Shown: positions 23,301 to 36,600 of the stretch, in pieces | Numbering within the stretch: the first letter of the stretch is position 1 | Layout of the letters: every line of letters starts with the position of its first letter | Assembly (NCBI GenBank): GCA_905221605.1 | Contig: CAJNDS010002338.1 | Span: 186,372-250,371, forward strand | DNA length: 64,000 nt | Source: Symbiodinium natans | Lineage: Eukaryota > Sar > Dinophyceae > Suessiales > Symbiodiniaceae | Reading direction: 5' to 3' | Position numbers and translations under genes: made by a program | The notes under the pieces: generated by a model | Database searches by the model: none | Told to the model about the DNA's origin: nothing | The model's input: the letters and a program-made list of their open reading frames with translations, nothing else

Positions 23301-25282
23301 TGTTCTGCCGGGGGCCACTCTCATGCATCAGAAACTACACAAGGCACAACATGGCACTACACAGCAACGCGCACTCGATGCGCATTCTTGCTTGCTGCGG
23401 GCTTGCATAGCGCCTTGCACAGCGGTTCGCGGTCTCACACAACTTCGGGAAGATGTGATGCTTCCGCCGATGGTGGCGTTGCGGACTCTGCCTGCTCTCA
23501 ACCGAGCGTCGGAAGCCAACAAGTGGAGGAAGGAAGATGGTCAGCTGGTGCTGGTAGTACCCCCCTTGGCCGGTTCAATGTTTCTGCTCAGGTGCGCCTT
23601 TAGAGTTTACACTGGAGAGCTGCTGAAGAGACCCCGTCGGCGGGAAAAAGCCAACCATGGGCATGGGCCCCACGTAACCCCACAGGCAGAAGTGGCATAC
23701 ACCTACAGGCACGAAGAGCTTCCGCATGCCCCCCTGATCTCCGCACTTTCGAGCCTTCCCGCAACCACTCCGAAGAAACAACCTGAGCGTCTGCTTTGCT
23801 TTGCAACAATACTCAATACATCTCAATACTCACACTCAGTACTCAATACTCAATACTCGATACTCGATACTCGTAGTAGTGACAGCCCTTATGTAGAAAT
23901 ACTTGAGTAGTACTTGTACATAATGTTGCCGGCGTTGCCGGGACGAGGCTTTGGGAACGAGGGTGCCATCGTGCCATCGTGCAGTGGTAGATGGGGCGTA
24001 AATGCTCTCAATCTTACTTTTCTTGTTTATTCGCTTGTGACTTGAACCATCCCGACTGCAAAGCTCCGCAGAATTTGTGAAGGGACGGAAGTCCTCCAGC
24101 GATCCTGAATCCTCGAGTACACAAGTCGGGAACCCTCTCAGACACGGAACAGTAAACTCCAACTTGATCCGTAGTGGAGCACAAGCACACAACGAGATGC
24201 CGCGGCTTACATAAATATTGCACGAACCGCTTCATAGGCTGCTTCCAGCTGTTGTTTTTGTCGGGTTGGCTAGGCGCCTAGTGGCGAGCCCCAAAAATGC
24301 CCCATTAGACACCTTCAGTACCGGGCGCCGCGCCTCGCAGCCCGGTCGCTCCTCCAGGAATAGCGGCCGGCTTGTGAGTTCGCCTGGAGGTTTGATAGTG
24401 CTTGATCGAGTCTTATAGGGAGCGAAAGTTCAGGTTGCAGGTAGTTGCGGCTTTCAATCTTTGGCAGAGGGCTCAAGGCACGGGCGAACAAGCCCTTGCG
24501 CCTGTGGAGCACAAGTGAGTCCAAGTGCACGAGACGGGAGAGGGCGCACCCCCACTAGATCTCCCGCCTTGCATCTTTCCAAGTCCATTTGACTCATTGA
24601 CTGCCCAGCCCCAAGCGAGCCCTAAGCAAGCCCTTGGCTCGGACTTCCAGACCCAGAATTCCAGCAGTTGTCCCCCTGTCCCCCCAAATCTGGCCCTGCC
24701 CTCCCCGGAATCCCTGAGTCTCCGGGCCGGTCTGAAGGTCTTCTGACATCAGCGTCCGTTGGAGAACCAGATCTTCGCCTGAGATTTTTCCAGGGCTTAT
24801 GAGAGCCCACAGCGGGTAGAGTGCAGATCGCAGTCTGATGTCAACTTGAAGTGTCCATGTCAAAAATGCTTCAAGGCTTCAAGAACTATAGGCCAAACTC
24901 CAATATATAAAATATGCCTGCTCCCCATCCGACCAGAAGAGGACTCGCAATCCGTGCCGCTGACCCTGACTCGACATGACCCCGATGCAACAGAACGAGC
25001 CTTGGCCGAGTGTGTGGCTGCCATCATGCCCATTCCAGTTGGTTCCAACCAAGGACAAAGGTACACCACGGGCCGTAAGCAAAGAGAATTCCCAAACACC
25101 CTTGCCGCCCGACTGCACGTGATTCGGGGCTGGCCCCCCGTTTCCTGGTTCGTTCTCCTTCTCGGCGGGCCTGGTGATGCCCGCCTTGATTTTCGACGAG
25201 CTAGAGGGCCCGGCCCGAAAGCCCTCCTTGGACAGGGCGGCCCTCCCACTACAAAAATCGCCCAAGACTCCAACAAGTGGAG
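20381..25282. other. Long stretch without an assignable gene
   Basis: Many frames of 60-195 codons are open here on both strands, as expected at this GC content, but none shows a family motif. Notable details: a 17 bp poly-C run near 21823-21840; a CTCAATACTCAATACTCGATACTCG microsatellite-like tract at about 23815-23876; and a pair of related segments, GCCTCATGTCCAAGA near 20606 and GCCTCATGTCGAAGA near 20999. A plus-strand segment at about 25140-25235 (LIFDELEGPARKPSLDRA) has coding character and may precede the terminal exon at 25283. Confidence 0.3.
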
Positions 25283-25393
25283 GCCAAAGCCAAGTTGCAG
25301 GATTTCTCTGTGAACACGAAGGTGGGCGGCGCCAGCAACAAGAAGCCCACAGCTTCGGCCTGGAATTTCGGAAAGTTCCTACGCAAAGAGTAA
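25283..25393 (+). CDS. Probable terminal exon, unknown protein
   Basis: After GTGGAG-G the frame reads AKAKLQDFSVNTKVGGASNK then KPTASAWNFGKFLRKE and stops at TAA. Third positions are strongly G/C-biased and the peptide looks like a basic protein tail. The upstream segment ending SLDR could be joined through a GC donor, but the intron would be only 46 bp, shorter than any other here, so the join is doubtful. No family recognised. Confidence 0.35.
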   Translation, partial: AKAKLQDFSVNTKVGGASNKKPTASAWNFGKFLRKE

Positions 25394-25741
25394 AGGGGGG
25401 GCAGTCGTTGAATCCACCCATGTCCCTCCCATCAACCGACCGTCATGACCTCCAGACGTTTAGTCGCATGCCCCTCCATCCCCACCTGTCTGTCTGAAAG
25501 AACGGTCACCGGCTGGAATTCCAGGATCAGTTGATTCCAGGCCTCACATCCGTATTTCAAACTCAATTGACGACTGTCCATGACATACATGACATGAGCC
25601 ATCCACGAAGCACAAAGCGAGCGAGAGGCTTTTCACATGAACCAGCGTGTCTCCAAGCCCCTGGCTGAAGTGTAAGACGTGCTGTGGCTCCAGTGTGTCA
25701 GTTTCATCTCCTGAGAGGCCGAAACCCAGGAAAAGAAAAGA

Positions 25742-25870
25742 ATGAAGGGAGGGAGGGAGGGAGGGAGGGAGAGGGGGAGAGGGGGAGAGAGAGTGAGAGA
25801 GTGAAAGAGAGAGAGAGAGAGAGAGTGAGAGAGAAGAGAGAGAAGAGAGAGAAGAGAGAGAAGAGAGAGA

Positions 25871-25931
<61 letters not shown>

Positions 25932-26069
25932 AGAGAGAGAAGAGAGAGAAGAGAGAGAAGAGAGAGAAGAGAGAGAAGAGAGAGAGAGACAAGAGAGAGA
26001 AGAGAGAGAAGAGAGAGAAGAGAGAGAAGAGAGAGAAGAGAGAGAAGAGAGAGAAGAGAGAGAAGAGAG

Positions 26070-26132
<63 letters not shown>

Positions 26133-26290
26133 AAGAGAGAGAAAGAGAAGAGAGAGAGAAGAGAGAGAGAGAAGAAGAGAGAGAAGAGAGAGGAGAGAGA
26201 GAAGAGAGAGAAGAGGAAGAGAGAGAGAAGAGAGAGAGAAGAGAGAGAGAAAGAGAGAGAAGAGAAAAGAGAGAGAAAGGAGAGAGAGAA

Positions 26291-26328
<38 letters not shown>

Positions 26329-26363
26329 AGAGAAGAGAGAAAACAGAGAGAGGAGAGAGAAGG

Positions 26364-26396
<33 letters not shown>

Positions 26397-26516
26397 AGAG
26401 AGAGAGAGAGAGAGGAGAGAGAAGAGGAAGAGAGAAGAGGAGGAGAGAGAAGAGGAGAGAAGAGAGAGAGAGAGAGGAAGAGAGAGAGAGAGAGAAGAGG
26501 AGAGAGAAGAGAGAGA

Positions 26517-26547
<31 letters not shown>

Positions 26548-26575
26548 AGAGGAGAGAGAAGAGAGAGAAGAGAAG

Positions 26576-26606
<31 letters not shown>

Positions 26607-27745
26607 GAGAGAGAAAAGAGAGAGAGAGGGAGAGAAAAGAGAGAAGAAGAGAGAAAGAGAGAGAAGAGAGAGAAGAGAGAGAGAAGAAGAGAGAGAAGAA
26701 GAGAGAGAAGAAGAGAGAGAAGAAGAGAGAGAAGAAGAGAGAGAAGAAGAGAGAGAAGAAGAGAGAGAAGAAGAGAGAGAAGAAGAGAGAGGAGAAGAGA
26801 GAGAAGAAGAGAGAGAAGAAGAGAGAGAAGAGGAGAGAGAAGAAGAGAGAGAAGAAGAGAGAGAAGAAGAGAGAGAGAAGAAGGGAGAGAAGAAGGGAGA
26901 GAAGAAGGGAGAGAAGAAGGGAGAGAAGAGAGAGAAGAGAGAGAACAGAGAGAAGAGAGAGAAGAGGAGAGAGAAGAGGAGAGAGAAGAGGAGAGAGAAG
27001 AGGAGAGAGAAGAGGAGAGAGAAGAGGAGAGAGAAGAGGAGAGAGAAGAGGAAAGAGAAGAGGAAAGAGAAGAGGAGAGAGAAGAGGAGAGAGAAGAAGA
27101 GAGAGAAGAGAGAGGAGAAGAGAGAGGAGAAGAGAGAGGAGAAGAGAGAGGAGAAGAGAGAGAAGAAGAGAGAGAAGAAGAGAGAGAAGAAGGGAGAGAA
27201 GAAGGGAGAGAAGAGAGAGAAGAGAGAGAACAGAGAGAAGAGAGAGAAGAGGAGAGAGAAGAGGAGAGAGAAGAGGAGAGAGAAGAGGAGAGAGAAGAGG
27301 AGAGAGAAGAGGAGAGAGAAGAGGAAAGAGAAGAGAAAAGAGAAGAGGAGAGAGAAGAGGAGAGAGAAGAAGAGAGAGAAGAGAGAGGAGAAGAGAGAGG
27401 AGAAGAGAGAGGAGAAGAGAGAGGAGAAGAGAGAGGAGAAGAGAGAGGAGAAGAGAGAGGAGAAGAGAGAGGAGAAGAGAGAGAAGAAGAGAGAGAAGAG
27501 GAGAGAGGAGAAGAGAGAGAAGAAGAGAGAGGAGAAGAGAGAGGAGAAGAGAGAGGAGAAGAGAGAGGAGAAGAGAGAGGAGAAGAGAGAGGAGAAGAGA
27601 GAGAAGAAGAGAGAGGAGAAGAGAGAGGAGAAGAGAGAGGAGAAGAGAGAGGAGAAGAGAGAGGAGAAGAGAGAGGAGAAGAGAGAGAAGAGAGAGAAGA
27701 GAGAGAAAAGAAGTGAGAGAAGAGAGAGAAGAGAGAGAAGAGACA
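25742..27745. repeat. 2 kb near-pure polypurine (GA-rich) tract
   Basis: Almost every base on the plus strand is A or G; only about ten pyrimidines interrupt 2000 bases. The left half is dominated by GAGAGAGA and GAGAGAAGA units, the right half by 9-11 bp units such as GAGAGAAGA, GAGAGAAGAAGA and GAGGAGAGAAGA. A segment of about 285 bp containing GAAGGGAGAGAAGAAGGG and GAGAACAGAG is duplicated in tandem (the AACAG landmark is at 26944 and again at 27229). Long reading frames on both strands (680-757 codons of S/L/F or R/E/K) are products of the repeat and not genes. Confidence 0.97.
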
Positions 27746-30700
27746 ACAGAAAAAAGAGAATTGCTTTACTTCGAACATCCCGACCCTACAGATTTTGCGT
27801 CCTTTGGGGTTGGGCACTCCAAAGAAGCTCTGGCGATGGGCACTCCCTGGAAGCTCGCCTAATTTGCGATTCTGCCGACATCCTACAGGACGTAGTAGTA
27901 CGCAGGTGCTTAGGCCGACCAGGCGTCGCTTGCTAAAGCATAGGTGCGAAGATCTGGAGACCGGGCGGCGGCTCGCTCCTGACTCTTCGACTCTTCTTCG
28001 CGCTCAGTTTCTGAGGAAGGGGGGTTGGCGAGGTTTGGGGAGGTTTGGGGAGGCCTGAAGAGTCTAGGAATTTGCTAGAAATTTTGGATCACAAGGTTGT
28101 CCGAGGAAGGTCTAGAGAGTGCCCTACAACGGCAAACCCCAGATTCTGCTCCACATTAGGTCCAGGTCACACCCTCGCCAGATCCGTCGATTACCTGCAC
28201 GCAAGTGCTCGGAAATACGGGTCCGTAGGGCAACAGCGACGTTCAACCTGTGATGTCGATGATCTCAAAGACGCAGATGATCGGCTCTTGCGATCTGTTC
28301 TCTAGGCGGTTCGGAGCACTAAGAACGGCACTCAGCATGCGGGCCTCGATTATCATTTGGTCCTCTGCAACACCACTGGACCTGGAAGACACAAAAGAGG
28401 GCCTGGGGCGATGGGGCCTCAGAAGCTTCGAAGTTTCCTGATTCTACCTCAACATGTTCTCGCAAACCTTATCTAAAGGTTTGCGAGAATGCAAATCAAG
28501 TGCAACCTGAAAAGCAGACAGTCAAACTCTTACACAAACACTCAGGCGCTCAAATACTTCCTGTGTTTGCAAACGCCGGCAAACGCCGGCATACGAAGGC
28601 CAGAAAAGCAGGAAAGGATCCGTTCATTCCTGTCCGAGTTTCCACCACGCCCCACGCGCGCACTCTCAACCCAAGTAAACGTATATTTCCGAAGCTCCAC
28701 AAGTCCGAACCCTTGGCAAGGCGCCGCGGGGGATTCAGCAAAGCAATCCTTGGCAGGCGCAGAACAGTCGCAGAACCTAGTATTTGGCGCCTTTCGGCCT
28801 TTCGGCTGTGGGAACCTTGGGTTTGAAGTTAGACTGTAGTTTCTCGTGCGCCGGTGCTGCAGCTCTTTTCGGGGCTTTAAGCTTCAAAAGTTCATTGCCA
28901 AGAGCCGCCGAGCGTCACAAGCAGATACTGTTCCGATGCAGGGTCCAGTTGCGTTTGCAAATCTCAGCTGTGCCCACAGCTCTACCGAAAAAGAACTGCT
29001 ATAAAATGTATATGTCGCCTCCTGAGCTGGAGGCTTAGGTTTGCAAAGACTGCAAGCATGGTGGTTGATTACGGTCAGCATGGCCAGCACGTCTGCATTG
29101 AGTACGCGTGTCAATTCGGAGGCGCCCATTCTTGGCCTGTGCTGCCGAAAAACCCAGCGTCATCTCCAGTCCTGGACTCGAAAGGACGAAACAGAATAAA
29201 GTTGAGTGGAAGAGTTCGGAAGTGGAGAAGGGCGTAATCGCATACATTGCTTGCGTGACGCACGGCCTCCGCACAAGGAATGATGACACGCCCGACTTCG
29301 GCGGGCTCAAGGGCGACGAACGCGGTTGCTTGGGATGCGAGCTGGGTGTGGTGGTTAGGAGGCTTGGAGTTTAGAAGGATAGTACACCGCCCTAGACGTT
29401 TAGGTTCAAAAACAAGCAAGGGAAGCGCACCTTTTTTTGCCACGAGGAGCCGAAACCAAAGAACGTCCTGTGCCAATACTGCGCACAGATACTTCTCTTG
29501 AAGGAGCCCAGGCCTGGGCACATTTGACTGATGTGTGTCTGCTGGCGACGAATGCGGATCCTCTCGCGGGGAAGGACGAAAGTCATGATGGTCAAAGGGG
29601 CTAGTTTCGTGAAGACAGGCAGTGCGCGAAACGCTAATGAAGGAATGAGGGCGATCAGGAGCGGGCCTTGCTAGACAGTGGTGCCAGTCATCCGTGTCGT
29701 TCGGCCAAGTTGCTTTCTGAGCTTGACATAAGGAGGCACCTGAAGCAAGGCTGAAACAGACCGAGACATTGCTGCTGTATGGTTTGGGATCCGTGTACCT
29801 TCTCCATGTTGAGCAACGCAGCTGCTGCTTTCGAATGGGTGCTAGCTAGGCTGGTGGTTTTGTTGGGTTGGTTGGTTCAAAGTTCTAGGGTTGCCACGAC
29901 GCGTGGAACTGGACTGGAGGATAGCTTCGCCTGGGAGTTGCGTGCCTTGATTCTGGCTGGGTGTCGTTAGTGTGCAGCATTTGGCATTTGTTTAGGAGGC
30001 CATCAAGTGCGTGTTTGAGTCGGCGAATTTTGGAAAGATCTGTGTCAGAAGTACGCAACGCTCGGAGGCTTCATTGCAATCGGAGCTGGAAGAGTATGGC
30101 CTCGACACAGGGCCCACTGGCCACTGGCCGTCTGTAGAGGTCACGGGCCTCGTATAGGCCCGTTGATGTCGTCTGCGAGGGTAGACCGTGTGGTCCGGAC
30201 CCGGACAGCACCTGCAAAGGTGACTACTTGGTGACTGCAGAGGCCTGAGGAGCACACACCACAGAGTGCGAAGTGAGTATACGGGCGAGTGCAGGGCTGG
30301 GCAGCGCGTGCATAGTCCAGCGTGCAGTTGCGCTCTGGATGGTGGATGCAGTGACAAAGCACCCAAGGAGGAGCGTTGAGTGGAAGAACTTTTCTAAGAG
30401 CTGAAGTGGAGACGGTCGTGTGGAGCATGGCGACGTTAGTAGCCTCTGCATGTGCCTCCCTAGTCTGGCTTTGTCCCATTCAGGGTTGCTTGTACAGGGT
30501 TTTGGTCGGGGTCCGGGTTTTGGTGTAGGCTCATGCCTGTTAAACTTCGATTGTCCCCTTCCTTACCCCTGTGGTCCCCTTCAGGCTTGGAATGCTCCGT
30601 TTCTCTTTGACCAAGAGATACCATTATTGGGCCCTGGATTTGCACACGCAAAGCAGAGAAGGTCCTGTTGCTGAAAGCCAGCTGCTTTGAAGCTCCTCGC

Positions 30701-31430
30701 ATTTGGGCAACAAATTGTCAAATGTCATTCACTTGCCATTCGTCTGATGGCCGTACACCTTACCTACCCGCTACTCGACTGTAGACTCTGTACACTCCAA
30801 CAAATGCCAACAACGAGTGCTGGAGAGACCTCAACTCGTGGGGCACAGCGTTGCACTGTGATGTTCCCCGCGGCTCTCCTCGAAGCTCCGCATGGAGCTT
30901 TCGTTGCTCTGCAAGGCACCTTGAGGGCAGTGATCTGAGTGCATCACTTCCTGTTACCCGGACCTCTTCTCGTTTCTTCGTGTGCAGATGCACTCCTTTC
31001 TAGCTCTTTCAAAATACAGACAGAGACAGGGAAGATTCATAGTGACATGTAAATGTAATGAGACGGTTGTTGCATGTAAGGTCGCCCGTGCAAGGTCACC
31101 CCGAAATTTTGACCCCGCCTAAGAGTTGACTTTTGTGCAGAAATCTCCCACATAAGGTCAGCTCCGAGTACAAGGTCACCACTGTACATTCATGCTTGTC
31201 ACTGCTAAACATCCCCAAACAGGAACCAGATGGGGTCCTCTCCTCAGAAGAAACTGTCACGCGCTTGGCCAAATGGGTTACGCGCTTCGGGCCTGCGGTC
31301 TCCCATGGTCTCCGGCCATGAACACAATTGGCCCGGGTGGGTCACCCGGTTCGGGCCTGTGGTCTCCCATGGTCTCCGATCGTCGGGTGAATTGGGGCCG
31401 GGTGGGTATCACGCGCGTCGGTCCGATCAT
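27746..31430. other. Stretch with one weak ORF, no assignable gene
   Basis: The most gene-like part is a minus-strand frame of 136 codons at 29111-29521, whose second half (ATAFVALEPAEVGRVIIPCA and onward) has reasonable codon use and ends at TGA. No family is recognisable and the overlapping plus-strand frame is also open. The rest, including 29.5-31.4 kb, shows nothing that I can support. The final 150 bp before the minisatellite contain two near-identical segments around GGTCTCCCATGGTCTCCG (about 31300 and 31360). Confidence 0.3.
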
Positions 31431-33650
31431 GAGGTGACGGCCAACAACAGTAGAAGCGGACGAGACCGTGACGGCCAAGAACAGTAGAAGCGGACGAGAC
31501 CATGACAGACAAAAAAACAATAGAAGCGGACGAAACCGTGACAGCCAAAAAAAGTAGAAGCGGACGAGACCCTGACAGCCAAAAACAATAGAAACGGAAG
31601 AAGCGGACGAGACCGCGACAGCCCAAACAGTAGAAGCGGACGAGACCGTGAAGGCCCAAAACAGAAAAGCGGACGAGACCGTCACGGCCGAAAACAGTAG
31701 AAGCGGACGAGACTAGTAGAAGCAGACGAGATCGCCACGGCCAAAAACAGTAGAACCGGACGAGACTGTGACAGCCAAGAAAAGCAGAAGCGGACGAGAC
31801 CGCGACAGGCGAACAGTAGAAGCGGACGAGACTGTGACAGCCAAAAACAATAGAAGCGGACGAGACCGTGACAGCCAACAACAATAGAAACAGAAGAAGC
31901 GGACGAGACTGTGACAGCCAAAAGCAGCAGAAGCGGACCAGACAGTGACAGCCAAGAACAGTAGACGGTGACAGCAAAAAAAGCAGAAGCGGACGACACC
32001 GTGACAGCCGAAAACAGTAGAAGTGGACGAGACCGTGACAGCCAAAAACACTGTGACAGCCAAGAAAAGCAGAAGCGGACGAGACCGCGACAGCCGAAAA
32101 CAGTAGAAGCGGACGAGACTGTGACACCAAAAACAGTAGAGGCGGACGAGACCGTGACAGCTGAAAGCCAAGAACAGTCGACGCGAACGAGACTGTGACA
32201 GCCGAAAACAGTAGAAGACCATGACAGCCAAAAACAGTAGAAGACGAGACCGTGACAGCCGAAAACAGTAGAAGCGGACGAGACCGTGACAGCCAAATAC
32301 AGTATAGCAGACGAGACCCTGACAGCCAAAAACAGTAGAAGCGGATCAGTAGAAGCCGACGAGACCGTGACAGCCCAAAGCAGTAGAAGCGGACGACAGC
32401 CGAAAACAGTAGAAGCGGACGAGACCGCGACAGCCGAAAACAGTAGAAGCAGACGAGGCTGTGACAGCCAGAAACAATAGACGCGGACGAGACCGTGACA
32501 GCCCAAAACAATAGAAACAGAAGAAGCGGACGAGACTGTGACAGCCAAAAGCAGCAGAAGCGGACGAGACCGTGACAGCCGAAAACAGTAGAAGCGGACG
32601 AGACCGTGACAGCCAAAAATAGTATAGAAGCGGACGAGACCGTGACAGCCAGAAACAGTAGAAGCGGACGAGAACCTGACAAGCGCACGAGACCGTGGCA
32701 GCCAAACACAGAAGCGGATGAGACCGTGACGGACAAAAACAGTAGAAGCGGACGAGACCGTGAAAGCCGAAAACAGTAGAAGACGAGACCGTCACAGCCG
32801 AAAACAGTAGAAGCAGACGAGATCGTGATCGTGACAGCCAAAACAGTATAGAAGCGGACGAGACCATGACAGCCAAAAACAGTAAAAGCGGACGAGACCG
32901 TGAAAGCCGAAAGCAATAGAAGCGGACGAGACCAGCCCAAAACAGTAGAACACGAGACCGTCACAGCCGAAAACACTAGAAGCGGACGAGACCGTGACAG
33001 CCAAAACAATGGAAGCGGACGAGACCATGACAGCCAAAAACAGTATAGAAGCGGACGAGACCGTGACAGCCAGAAACAGTAGAAGCGGACGAGACCCTGA
33101 CAAACGCACGAGACCGTGACAGCCAAAAACAGAAGCGGATGAGACCGTGACGGACAAAAACGGTAGTAGCGGACGCGACCGTGACGGCCAAACTCACTAG
33201 AAGCGAGACCGTGACGGCCGAAAACAGTAGAAGCGGACGAGACTGTGACAGCCAAAAACAATATAGAAGCGGACGAGACCGTGACAGCCCAAAAGAGTAG
33301 AAGACGAGACCGTCACAGCCGAAAACAGTAAAGTGGACGAGACCGTGACAGCCAAAACAGTAGACCTTTCTTCTACTGTTATAAGCCGTCACGGTCTCGT
33401 CCGCTTCTACCGTCTTAGGGTCACGGTCCGTCGTCCGCTTCTACTGTTTTTGTCTGTCACGCTCGCGTCCGCTTCTACTGTTTTTGGCTGTCGCTTTCTC
33501 GTCCGTTTCGCCTGCTTTTGGCTGTCGCGGTCTCGTCCGCTTCTACTGTTTTTGGCTCGGAGAAAAAACAGTAGAAGCGGACGAGACCGTGACAGCCAAA
33601 GAAGCGGACGAGACCGCGACAGCCAAAACCAGTAGAAGCAGACGAGTCTG
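31431..33650. repeat. 34 bp minisatellite, more than sixty units
   Basis: The consensus GTAGAAGCGGACGAGACC-GTGACAGCCAAAAACA (34 bp, hyphen added for display) is repeated with substitutions and with truncated or fused copies. Variants such as GACTGTGACAGCCAAAAGCAG recur at about 31910 and 32535, showing larger internal duplications. The 639-codon minus-strand frame is the repeat read through and is not a gene. Confidence 0.97.
33364..33556. repeat. Inverted block inside the 34 bp minisatellite
   Basis: Between these positions the same unit is present in reverse complement (GTCACGGTCTCGTCCGCTTC and related copies, about six units), after which the original orientation resumes at AACAGTAGAAGCGG. 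The two junctions therefore create long inverted repeats. Confidence 0.93.
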
Positions 33651-36600
33651 TGAACATGTTACTATGGAAGAAACAAAAAAGGATTGACAAAAGCAAGTCT
33701 TTTTTGTTCTCAAGTTAGAGCACAGCTTTGCTTTTGTCTGGCATGTGGAGGTGTTCCCAAAATTTGGGGTCCCAGTGGTGGGTGTCCTTTTCAGGGGTGT
33801 TTGGCTATAGGAGAAACAGGACACCTCAATTTTGGACAAGTGTAGCAGCGTTGCTTTTGACTGTCACAGGCCAGGGTTTTCCTGGTGCGCAGTCAGACTC
33901 TGCCTTTGCTCTTCGTTGCATTGTTGCTTCACACAGTTTTCCCTTTGTCGAAAAGCTTAATGTTTCCAAGCCCAAACTTTCTGAATCCCTAAAGTCCCTA
34001 CACTCTAAACCCTAAATTGTCTACAACCTTACTGTTTGGGGTCTTCGCTGGCATATTCATTTTTATGAACTCGCCAGGCACGCCAGTAAGCACTGTTGAT
34101 GAGAGCAGAGTGAAAGTGTAGTGAAAGGTACTGGAAAGCAGTGAAAGATGTGAATGGAGGATAGGCCCCCCCCCGCCCTCACATGTGGAGGAAAGAGACT
34201 GACTCTTTACCTGGACACGATGCGGAGCTGCATGTCCCCTCCCAAACTCTCCGGGACTCTCCCTTGCCTTGGCCCAGGACGCAGTTCTCGAAGGCCACCG
34301 TGGCCAGAGCCGAGTCCCCAGCCTCGGCCAGCGAAGCAGCCCTGGACCGCCCTGGGCCCTCGACCTCCCCCCCTTCCTGACTTTGTTTCAAGAGTTTCTC
34401 GAAGCCCCCAAATCTCCGAAACCCACAGCAAGCTTCAACCAAAGCCGAAATGCAAGGCTTCCCCCAGTCTGTGAGGCCACGAAGGCCTCGGCAAAGAGGC
34501 AAAGAGGGAAGGCGAGGTTTGGAGGTTTGGGGTGCAGCGGCCCCCGGCTCTCCTTGACATCTCCAGCGTCCATGGCTGAATTCACAGCCCTTACGAGCTT
34601 TACAAGAGCCCTGAACCCTTGGCTGACCCCCCTTAGCTTAGCTGTCTTAGCTGCTCTTTGTCTGGCCTCCGTTCCAAACGCCAGCGGCTGCGCCCAAGCG
34701 CCCTGGCGCAGCAGCGCCTCCTGGGCCGGGAGTCCGAGAATAGACGAACATAGACGAACACATACATCAATTTTTGGGATCGTTCGAAAAATTGCACCCC
34801 AATCATCGCCCCGCCTGGCGCTCACAGCTGAGGAAGCGAAGGCGCTCAGTAGCACCCGCTTGACCGGACTGCCTGTGTCAGCGTGGATCGTGGAGATTTC
34901 AGGCTTCTTGGTCCTACGATGCGCTCCACATTTAGGTCTCAGAAGATTTTTTCCGCTTTGTAGGTCAGGGGCTCATCTGGCAACCCACAGCAAGAATTTG
35001 CACGCATGCCAAGGAGACAAAGAGCGAGAGACAGAGAGAGACAGAGAGAGAGAGAGAGAGAGCGAGAGCGAGCAAGGGAGGGAGGGAGGGGAGGGAGGGA
35101 GACGTGCCCCTACACATCAATATCCATAGAGACACATATAACATACTTTCTGAACACAACCCGATGCATCGGGGCCCCCGCAGCTTGAGTCTAAGCCGGG
35201 CCGTCGGTGCAAACGCAAATCCGCCGAGGGAGAAGACGACAAAGACCAGGCACCTGTAGAGTCCGAAGGGTTCAGGGCTGTGTAGGAATAGCTTTGTAGG
35301 GGCGCTCAGGTGGAGGGTACGAGAGCGGATTTTTAGGAGGTCCAGGGCATTTTGTCTGAGTTCGGAAGGGGGCACTCCTGGCCGTAGAAGGGCCGCATGG
35401 GAAGCAGCCACACAGGGCTCAAGGACTTCATCTCCAGGCCCGTGGCAAAGACCTCGGACTTCAGCCTCGGGGCAAGGGCTTCTCATGTGTTCATACCCCA
35501 GCCCTCCTGCCCCAGCATTCCCACCCCAGTCCCCAAGCTGCGTGAGGTTGAGGTTGCGTGAGGTTGCGTGAGGTTGCAGCCGGGAAGCAGTCGCTTGCCG
35601 GCCCGGAGAGCTTCCAAGCTCCAACTGCCGAGGCGCGGCGCCGAAGCAACCTCGGGTTTTGAGCTGGACACTTGCATTTTGAGCGCAGGGAAGACATGGG
35701 AAGACCACTTGCCATACTTGCCGCTTTGTGACTTTGTGCCTACAATTGGGGGGGGGGGGGGGGGGGTGGTGAATTGGGTTCGGCTTCTTCTGCCAGTTGC
35801 ACTTGCGGATGTGCATGCATGTGCACCCCTTTTGGATCCTCACAGCCAGGCACCTCGTCTGCCAGCAGCAAATCTGCAAAATGACCTCGCGCTCAAGGGC
35901 TCTCCAAAAACTCAACTCCAAAAACCAAACCCAAACCAAACGCAAACCAAACCCAAGCCAACCGGTTACCGGCCTATCGTTAAACAGCATTGCTACAGCT
36001 GCTGCCCAGGATCCAGTCGCCCCAGCTGCGGTCAAAGGGCGCCAGGAGGCCTCGCTGTGAGGGTGACGTCTCAGACGTCTCACTCTCAGTCTCTCAGAGT
36101 CTCTCCGAGTCTCTCAGCGTCTCTAAGAGTCTCCTCACTCTGTTCTTGGATGACTCGTGGAGGACTTGGACGACTCTTGGATGACTTGGATGACTGTGAC
36201 CGAGTTGTGCCAGTTCTCTCGACTCTCGAATGTCTTCTCACTTCCAGGCTAGGTTTCCAGGGTTTACAGCGGGGCATCACGATCGCAGTGCAGATGGCGA
36301 ATAGAGTGGCTTACCTACAATTGTGTGTCTCACATGTGGATGTAGCGGCTGCTCAGGCGGTTGTTCTCGTATTCTTCTGGTCAGGTATGGGCCACAGGTG
36401 AGATGAACGGAACAGCGCTTCCTTGCAACAACATGACATGACAATGTGCCGGGCCTCTTGGCCCACGACTCGCTGAGCTGGCCACTGGAAAGCCTCGTTT
36501 AGACCCCTGGATCCGGGTGGACCATCAAAGGCTGCATTAAGCATGAAAGCCAAATCAATCAAGGGTCAACAAAACCAATCACAGGCTCCAAATACTCTAA

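Noticed and set aside
25544-27936. Very long ORFs (680-757 codons) on both strands of the GA-rich tract
   Set aside because: They translate to monotonous R/E/K or S/L/F sequence in every frame; a stop-free polypurine repeat explains them.
31342-33261. 639-codon minus-strand ORF and its partners
   Set aside because: The peptide has an 11-residue rhythm imposed by the 34 bp minisatellite and several frames are open at once.
34965-36083. 372-codon minus-strand ORF
   Set aside because: It runs through a GA microsatellite and a poly-G tract, has no motif, and a 277-codon frame is open on the other strand.
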